A stretch of DNA of 64,000 nt, taken from NCBI RefSeq assembly GCF_041734735.1, contig NC_134878.1, forward strand, positions 46,656,252-46,720,251. The letters run 5' to 3'. Below the pieces are notes generated by a model that searched no databases, was not told where the DNA came from, and saw nothing but the letters and a program-made list of their open reading frames with translations. This DNA is from Babylonia areolata. Its lineage: Eukaryota; Mollusca; Gastropoda; Neogastropoda; Buccinidae. Of this stretch, positions 61,185 to 64,000 are shown in pieces. The first letter of the stretch is position 1, and the number at the start of each line of letters is the position of its first letter. Position numbers and translations under genes: made by a program.

Positions 61185-62977
61185 TTGTGTCTGTGTGTGA
61201 TGGTGGGGATTGCCACATCATATCAATTACACTCCCCTAATGTTTAACTCTCTCCGGACGAAGGAATGCATGAGCATTCCTACATAAAATGTATTCGGTT
61301 TCAGACGACGAAATGGAATAGCATTTTCAAGAAATAAAAATCCATCACGCGCTGTATACGTGATTTTGTGATTAGCCAAGCAAAGTGCGCTATTCTGGGT
61401 CACTCCACAATCGAATGGTATGATTGGTCAGCCTGCCATGTGTGGCCCGTCTCGCACACACGCTGACAAAGTCACTGACCAGTCGTCTGCTCGCGTGCCA
61501 GCCTGTTAGCAAAGCGGGCTCTTCTCAAAATGTTGTGAAGCGAACAAGGCAGCGACGGCAACATTTTAGGGTTGCCGAAGTACTTGAAATGCTACAAACT
61601 GAAGGGTTGGACATTGAAGAGGTGGACGATGATGAAGAAGAAAGCGAATTTAATGCAGAAAGCGAGCATGGGTATGGTGATTTGGGGTGAAAAATTGGCA
61701 GTATTTTCTACATATGGCAAAACTGTAAAAATGAGAATTTTTCAAATATTTTTTTTATATGTAATAGCTCAACACATAATAAACCAGTTCTGAAAGTTTC
61801 ATTTTCTTACTCTCTATTTTGTATTTTTTGTAATTTTTTTCCCAAACCCTTACAAATGGGCTGTCTGTGGGGAAAAGCAAGGGAGAAAACTTGTCGTCCC
61901 GAGTGAGTTAATGATCAATGTTTGGTTTAAAACTATCACTAAAAAATACTGCACCCTGACACCCCAATAAAGTGTTAACTGCATATAATAATACTGATCC
62001 AAATTAAACCACAATGTGTTTGCTCTCAACACTGTTTACCTTCAAGACAATTTCATATATATATATATATACAATTCAGACACAAATCATAGAAACCACA
62101 AACACCGTAACTGTCTGCCAATTCTACACCAACACTAAAAGAACTGTCTGCCAATTCAACACTCAGAAGAAGATAAAACTTAAATTTCTATGTCTCACAA
62201 TTCTGGTTCTCGAAACGTTAAGACTAAAGTCAAAATGAAACACAAAGACTATTCTTTTGCACCAGTCAACACATTGTTCACAAACCTCTGTCGATATCTG
62301 ACAGTGTTTCACGCCCAGTGGTTGGGGCAGCCGCCTGTGCCTCCATTGGTTCGGAGTCCATGCCCATTTCATCTTCCTCTGGTATCTCATCTTCCATGTA
62401 AGATGACAGATTATAGTTCTGCTCACGGTTGTATGTGAACTGTGCAGCTGAAAGACAGAGACAAGTTTGTGTGTTACAATTATTTCCAAATTATCAGGCT
62501 GTCCCCTTCAACCTCATTTTGCAAGACTCATCCCCTTGAACAAAGCAACCTTCACCAATCAAAGACCCAAGCCCTCAACAACTTAACCATTACTAAGGGC
62601 ATTAACCAATAGCCTAAATAGGTCATTAAACTCAACTTTATCAGTATGCCTTTTTTTGGAACTGGCAAGAAACTTAACAGTGACATATTTTTAAGAAGCA
62701 CTTTGGGTCTGAAATATGCAGATTAAGATCTGACATTTCTGACACTGTGAGTCTGACAGACCCAGTAACTTGACATTCAAATTCACACAGTATAACAAAG
62801 GCTTCGGGCTTTTTAAGCTCACTGTTTTCTAGTCAATCAAATATCCAAAACTGGGAAAATATAAATCATATACTCAAAAGTGTGAAAGCAAACAAGCAGT
62901 CAACATACCCGTTGATGGGGAAACACAGTATCGATCTTCATATGACTGGCCATAGTCATCATCCTCATCATAGCATT
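35620..62977 (-). CDS. HBS1L: HBS1L GTPase, sixteen coding exons visible, 5' end outside window
   Basis: Exons from 5': 62977-62909, 62447-62286, 60994-60860, 60261-60211, 49634-49253, 48616-48534, 47278-47119, 45898-45786, 44148-44032, 42932-42829, 41937-41808, 40998-40825, 39464-39369, 38569-38466, 36394-36294, 35776-35620. They give about 711 residues plus a short missing first exon (human 684). All junctions are GT-AG and phase-consistent. Motifs are G1 [10 protein letters not shown]3 DAPGHKDF, G4 NKMD and a G5-region SGLAGEN, followed by the two eEF1A-like beta-barrel domains, ending [18 protein letters not shown]1L binds Pelota and delivers it to stalled ribosomes in no-go and non-stop decay. 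The gene also carries a SKI7-like alternative last exon and unusual repeats at several donors. Confidence 0.95.
36294..36394 (-). CDS. HBS1L: HBS1L exon: domain III
   Basis: [20 protein letters not shown], then [14 protein letters not shown], matching human [20 protein letters not shown] and LNKSTGEVTKKKPK. Phase 0 in and 2 out. Confidence 0.95.
36495..36690 (+). mobile_element. SINE family B relative, diverged
   Basis: Carries a weak tRNA-like head (TGGAGTGGTAGCTTACAGG; CAGGTTTGAATCTCACAAC) and the shared body words GTCATTCAGTTGAGATGATA and ACCAATGTCC. It lies in HBS1L intron 16. Confidence 0.45.
37160..38480 (-). repeat. GTCT-rich satellite carrying copies of an exon end and donor
   Basis: On the - strand, about 120-240-base units consist of CTTCCCG|GTCAGTCC, CACTGC.CCACCCTG and a variable run of GTCT/GTTGCTTCC repeats, closing with GTTTGTCCATCACCCACAG. 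Eight copies of the exon-end/donor block (near 37223, 37433, 37675, 37805, 37939, 38063, 38191 and 38315) follow the real one at 38458-38470. In most copies CACCCACAG, an acceptor-like sequence, stands directly before CTTCCCG. Confidence 0.85.
38466..38569 (-). CDS. HBS1L: HBS1L exon: domain III start
   Basis: [20 protein letters not shown], then [15 protein letters not shown], matching human CIFCGPKVPIKACTRFRARI and IPITKGFP. The donor is TTCCCG|GTCAGT. The intron begins with a GTCT-rich satellite that repeats this same exon end. Confidence 0.92.
38740..38825 (+). mobile_element. Retroposon 3' end with (TGTAT)n tail
   Basis: GGATGAATAAAGATACACTG followed by TATTG/TGTAC pentamers. It is related to the reversed copy at 2086-2235 and has no coding part. 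Confidence 0.4.
39369..39464 (-). CDS. HBS1L: HBS1L exon: domain II end
   Basis: [20 protein letters not shown], then [12 protein letters not shown], matching human [20 protein letters not shown]. Donor GTTG|GTAAGT. Confidence 0.93.
39775..39985. other. GC-richer island of unknown nature in HBS1L intron 13
   Basis: Within AT-rich intron sequence this segment contains TTTCGCGC (E2F-like), AGCCAATCAAA (CCAAT-like) and CGCCATCTTG (YY1-like) within about 130 bases. It may be an unclassified interspersed repeat or an intronic promoter; the sequence alone cannot decide. Confidence 0.35.
40312..40700 (+). mobile_element. SINE family B, diverged copy
   Basis: GTGATTTGGATGAGACGATA, GGTCCTGTGTGCTGCACACA and the terminal GAAACTGAAACT identify family B. 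The tRNA-like head is altered (CAAGTTCGAGTCTCATATGC). It lies in HBS1L intron 12. Confidence 0.6.
40825..40998 (-). CDS. HBS1L: HBS1L exon: first beta-barrel domain
   Basis: [20 protein letters not shown], then [20 protein letters not shown] and [18 protein letters not shown]. It aligns with human RSIDKPFRLCVSDVFKD and GYIQTGDRLLAMPPNE, domain II of the eEF1A-like fold. Confidence 0.95.
41432..41795 (-). repeat. 80-89-bp tandem repeat beginning at a donor, 4 copies
   Basis: On the - strand the unit begins GTCCATGTGGGTG and continues with GGTGGCACTGTGAAACACAC and AAACTGGTGAAGAATTGTTT. Copies start at about 41443, 41523, 41611 and 41700 (+ coordinates of atggac). A first partial copy of the unit start (GTCCATGTGTGTGGGTG) lies 3 bases inside the donor of the preceding exon. 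Confidence 0.85.
41808..41937 (-). CDS. HBS1L: HBS1L exon: G5 region
   Basis: [20 protein letters not shown], then [20 protein letters not shown] and SQI. SGLAGEN matches human SGLSGEN. The donor is ATCG|GTCAGT; 3 bases beyond GTCA a repeat array begins. Confidence 0.95.
42290..42715 (+). mobile_element. SINE family B, full-length copy
   Basis: The head has CTGGGTTCGAATCCTGCTCT as box B. The body has GTCATTTGGATGAGACAATA and GAACCCATGGCAATGAGAGT, an A/C-rich insertion near 42550-42583, and the end CTTGAGAAACTGAAACTGAA. It lies in HBS1L intron 11, antisense to the gene. Confidence 0.85.
42829..42932 (-). CDS. HBS1L: HBS1L exon: G4 (NKMD)
   Basis: [20 protein letters not shown], then [18 protein letters not shown] gives guanine specificity. 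Acceptor GGGACAG, donor CAG|GTGAGC, phase 0 out. Confidence 0.95.
42933..44031. other. HBS1L intron 10, nothing else seen
   Basis: A/C-rich on the + strand, with no exon, array or recognised mobile element. Confidence 0.4.
44032..44148 (-). CDS. HBS1L: HBS1L exon after G3
   Basis: [20 protein letters not shown], then [19 protein letters not shown], nearly identical to human [20 protein letters not shown]. The acceptor is TTTGCAACAG and the donor CTGG|GTAAAA. Confidence 0.95.
44455..44645 (-). mobile_element. SINE family B, truncated copy
   Basis: On the - strand, AGGAAGGTGGCAGAATGGTT, then CTGGGTTCAATTCCAGCTCT and the body to GTGCACTGAAAAAG. About 190 bases remain and the 3' half is missing. 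HBS1L intron 9, sense orientation. Confidence 0.75.
44905..45808 (-). repeat. 36-bp satellite made of exon end plus 5' splice site, about 25 copies
   Basis: Read on the - strand, each unit is TTCATTCCCAACATGATC, ACAG|GTAACT, ATCAGCAC. It comprises 22 bases of the G3 exon's end plus 14 bases of intron. The unit at 45786-45808 is the real exon end. Downstream copies at 45745, 45709, 45673 and 45637 keep a GT donor and the frame; the copy at 45602 has lost one base and its donor; most later copies again have ACAG|GTAACT. Translation gives a 12-residue repeat of the type [12 protein letters not shown]. Confidence 0.92.
45786..45898 (-). CDS. HBS1L: HBS1L exon: switch I end and G3 (DAPGHKDF)
   Basis: [20 protein letters not shown], then [17 protein letters not shown]. 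The T of RGVT is the switch I threonine and DAPGH is G3. The last 22 bases plus the donor (ATCACAG|GTAACT) form the first unit of the 36-bp satellite that fills the next intron. Human continues [12 protein letters not shown], so the functional donor is the first one. Confidence 0.95.
45899..46574. other. HBS1L intron 8, right part
   Basis: AT-rich with two CA microsatellites near 46225 and 46325. Fragments around 46280 and 46365 resemble a piece of SINE family B (tcaaggcctggcc) but are too short to call. Confidence 0.35.
46575..47117. repeat. GT-rich tract with an internal duplication, starting at a donor
   Basis: From the donor at 47118 (- strand) the intron is over 280 bases of imperfect GT/TTG repeats. 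Two copies of a segment with tggaggcaccataatttgac follow (about 46620-46700 and 46757-46830), each with flanking CA tracts. The open frames here are due only to the dinucleotide repeat. Confidence 0.7.
47119..47278 (-). CDS. HBS1L: HBS1L exon: P-loop (G1)
   Basis: [20 protein letters not shown], then [20 protein letters not shown] and [11 protein letters not shown]. The P-loop GHVDAGKST is intact. The donor AAAG|GTGTGT opens directly into a long (GT)n-rich tract. Confidence 0.95.
47345..48472. repeat. 62-bp minisatellite, about 18 copies
   Basis: Unit: atcatctatcagatgtgatc, attagaaagatacaagacag, tgcaaaacaagacacacaca cc. Copies differ mainly at two positions (cattag/catcag, gcaata/gcaaaa), and the variants alternate along the array, suggesting higher-order duplication. 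It fills HBS1L intron 7. The unit length is not a multiple of three and I see no splice-site copy in it. Confidence 0.9.
48534..48616 (-). CDS. HBS1L: HBS1L exon leading into the G domain
   Basis: [20 protein letters not shown] then LINLVVI, aligning with human [24 protein letters not shown]. The donor is TAG|GTAAGC. The 62-bp satellite lies in the following intron. Confidence 0.93.
49253..49634 (-). CDS. HBS1L: HBS1L linker exon
   Basis: [20 protein letters not shown] through [16 protein letters not shown] to RSASK. A disordered Ser/Pro/Gln-rich linker between the N-terminal domain and the GTPase, as in other HBS1L proteins. Phase 1 in and phase 2 out; donor AAA|GTGAGT. Confidence 0.88.
49935..50315. 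repeat. Diverged tandem repeat of about 32-36 bp
   Basis: Around ten imperfect copies of aatgtttcaaggtcatggag agaacccaaa. Age and divergence are higher than in the other arrays. It lies in the HBS1L intron between 49634 and the alternative exon. Confidence 0.7.
50316..57416. other. Non-coding: long HBS1L intron and SKI7-like isoform 3'UTR
   Basis: No exon is supported. It contains (GA)n tracts at about 52281-52336 and 55159-55190, oligo-C/oligo-A composites at about 52683-52724 and 56333-56362, and AATTCAATAAAGTTA-type sequences near 54705 and 56222 that look like retroposon 3' ends. The segment 53980-54370 has repeated tgaccttgacct words and may be an old interspersed repeat. Confidence 0.5.
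56150..56155 (-). terminator. Candidate poly(A) signal for the SKI7-like isoform
   Basis: AATAAA on the - strand, 1.26 kb beyond the stop of the alternative last exon, with a TGTG-containing segment downstream. It is the first clear hexamer I noticed in this 3'UTR; use is not shown. Confidence 0.25.
57417..59383 (-). CDS. HBS1L: SKI7-like alternative last exon of HBS1L, 654 codons
   Basis: Begins (G)[18 protein letters not shown] after a pyrimidine-rich tract and GGTAAG acceptor, and ends TGA at 57417. Mostly Ser-rich and disordered. Seven short motifs of the form (G/A)LSLS(D/E/Q)LI occur along it ([71 protein letters not shown]). The C terminus [20 protein letters not shown] matches the conserved exosome-binding signature of SKI7 and of vertebrate HBS1L isoform 3. 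The inferred product lacks the GTPase domain and would bridge the exosome and SKI complex. Confidence 0.88.
59837..60130. repeat. 50-bp minisatellite, about 6 copies
   Basis: Unit: gtctcataactttcatctga, cagcactgatttctgtatga, aattctagga. Copies are over 90% alike and alternate at one position (actgat/accgat). It lies between the alternative last exon and the basic linker exon of HBS1L. Confidence 0.88.
60211..60261 (-). CDS. HBS1L: HBS1L exon: basic linker, branch point of the two isoforms
   Basis: [16 protein letters not shown]. The donor CAAG|GTATTT is phase 1 and can join in frame either to 59383 (SKI7-like ending) or to 49634 (GTPase ending). Both give Gly at the junction. Confidence 0.85.
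60535..60775 (-). mobile_element. SINE family B, truncated copy
   Basis: On the - strand it starts near 60775 with GGAATGGTTAAGATGCTTAT, then CTGGGTTTGAATCACGGTCT, and continues through GAACCCATGGCAACATGAGT to GCAAAATTCTGTAGAAGAAA. Intronic in HBS1L, sense orientation; the 3' end is missing. Confidence 0.78.
60860..60994 (-). CDS. HBS1L: HBS1L exon: HBS1 N-terminal helical domain
   Basis: [20 protein letters not shown], then [20 protein letters not shown]. It aligns with human ARLYSCLDHMREVLGD and VLKNKFDVQKALSGVL, the small helical domain that in structures sits near ribosomal protein uS3. It would be shared by both isoforms. Confidence 0.92.
61244..61911 (+). mobile_element. piggyBac element, internally deleted, 668 bp
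   Basis: TTAA at 61244-61247 and 61908-61911 flank inverted repeats CTCTCTCCGGACGA and CTCACTCGGGACGA (12 of 14 identical). Inside, a + strand frame of 88 codons (61424-61690) includes [20 protein letters not shown] followed by an acidic stretch [12 protein letters not shown], in the style of a piggyBac transposase N terminus. The catalytic DDD region is absent. It is a non-autonomous derivative that kept the 5' end of its transposase gene, inserted in an HBS1L intron. Confidence 0.8.
61424..61690 (+). pseudogene. N-terminal remnant of piggyBac transposase
   Basis: 88 codons, basic then acidic, ending [10 protein letters not shown]. The pattern of a basic patch, a VLEML helix and an Asp/Glu run resembles the disordered N terminus of piggyBac transposases. 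No catalytic part follows before the right-hand inverted repeat. Confidence 0.5.
62286..62447 (-). CDS. HBS1L: HBS1L exon: acidic N-terminal segment
   Basis: [20 protein letters not shown], then an acidic stretch, ending [11 protein letters not shown]. The beginning matches human AAQFIYSRRDK. The acceptor is TTTCAG; the donor GTTTGT is non-consensus beyond +2. Confidence 0.9.
62909..62977 (-). CDS. HBS1L: HBS1L first visible exon
   Basis: [23 protein letters not shown], matching human [20 protein letters not shown]. Phase 1 in and out. The initiating exon (human MARHRNVRGYNYD) is not in the last kilobase, so the gene continues past 64000. Confidence 0.92.
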
Positions 62978-64000
62978 CTGCAACAGCAGTCACCAAGCAA
63001 ATAAGCAGTATTCAATTATCAAATCAATAAATAATTTTAATTTCAGTGTTAGCCCTTACCTCCCCTCCTTTAAATCTATTTTAATAGTTGATCAGAATAT
63101 AAACAATGTCATTTCATGAGACCTGGAAATATCAAACACTGCATGGCGAAAATTGAAACAGAAAGACATACTTGGATGTGCAATTTAAGTTTAAGACCAG
63201 TGTTGCTATGGGATGCATTTTGTATGTGAGGAACTCTGTACTGCACAGCCTTCACCTATACTGCCACCTTCTCAGTCTCACTCATCAGTTAAATTTATCA
63301 TACTAAATGAAACTTCTTTTCTTTTTCCTTTTGCTAGCACCACTATCTTTTTGGCACATGTGCTAAGCTTTTATGCATATGTAAAGCTCTTTCAAAATCC
63401 CACAGGACGCAAACTGAAATCTGTGAGAATGATATGTTTACTTTAACTTAACCCTTTCTGTGACAATTCTATCTCTAATTTTAAGCTTAGTCAAGTCACT
63501 GACAAGTATTTGCCAAGGGATTTTGGTCACAGACGGTAATAAATTTTGTTCAGATTCTGGCATGTAAACTACAGAAAGAAAGTATGTGTAACTTTATACT
63601 TTTCTGAAAAAAAAAAAGCAGCATACAATCCAGTTATGGCATAATAATTTTGGGGGGTGGGGGGGTTCCTTTTTGCTGCTCTGTAGGGAATGCAGTCAGT
63701 GCTAGCCCATCAGGAAGGGGGTGGGGGGTGGGGGTGGGGATGAGGGTGAAGAGAGCAGGGGCCACCACACTCACTATTTCAGGCCTGAGGCAAACAGAGG
63801 TAGGCCAAAAGTTGAAACATTAATTTTACTTGTTCAGTTGACTCTGTCATATTATTAGTATTGCTATGATGTTACAACAATTGTACAAGTTATTGTCAGG
63901 TCAGGTCTCTACCTGCCACAGGTACCATGTAACCCTGTGCTACCTGTCACATGTGGGCAGATGGAGCTCGACAGCCTGGGAAGGCAGTCCATCTAAGACA
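62978..64000. other. HBS1L first intron (partial), no gene seen
   Basis: AT-rich with a G-rich stretch at about 63648-63740. No first HBS1L exon is visible; it should lie to the right of the window. Confidence 0.55.

Overview
The window looks like nuclear DNA from a marine invertebrate, most likely a gastropod mollusc. Small phase-matched exons sit in large AT-rich introns with many (GT)n and (GA)n microsatellites. There are several tRNA-headed SINE families of a kind I associate with gastropods, TTAA-flanked piggyBac-type elements and an unusually large number of minisatellites. The organism is an inference; the gene calls rest on protein similarity recalled from memory plus splice-site and reading-phase bookkeeping done by hand.

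Two convergent host genes dominate. (1) On the + strand, nine coding exons (13355-23607) encode a 425-residue metadherin/LYRIC (MTDH) homologue: one N-terminal membrane segment, Lys-rich low-complexity exons, a GEWEVQRSRKEKK block and a C terminus WIEAPKSKKKRARREN, both matching vertebrate MTDH. (2) On the - strand, sixteen coding exons (62977 down to 35620; the first exon lies beyond the window) encode HBS1L, the eEF1A-like GTPase that works with Pelota in ribosome rescue. All G motifs are present. Between its N-terminal and linker exons is a 1.97-kb alternative last exon (57417-59383) that would make the SKI7-like short isoform, which links the cytoplasmic exosome to the SKI complex. Both splice choices are phase-matched.

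Layout: 1-13 kb has no host gene that I can see. It holds a 33-bp minisatellite (2.7-3.6 kb), a nearly intact reversed LINE (4.5-7.8 kb, one in-frame stop), SINEs and a 298-bp TTAA-flanked MITE. 13.3-23.6 kb is MTDH, with twin 54-bp satellite arrays on either side of its exon 8. 23.6-35.6 kb is the convergent intergenic/3'UTR zone; by eye, base composition flips strand near 31.2 kb. 35.6-63 kb is HBS1L with SINEs, arrays and a piggyBac remnant in its introns.

The most unusual observation is that several HBS1L minisatellites start at 5' splice sites. In the G3 exon the 36-bp unit consists of the last 22 exon bases plus the first 14 intron bases, so about 25 tandem copies of exon end plus donor are present, and the unit length is a multiple of three. 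A second array repeats the 'GGCTTCCCG|GTCAGT' exon end about eight times, and a third begins 3 bases beyond a donor. The unit of the MTDH arrays also carries a consensus donor, on the antisense strand. No virus-derived elements were recognised.
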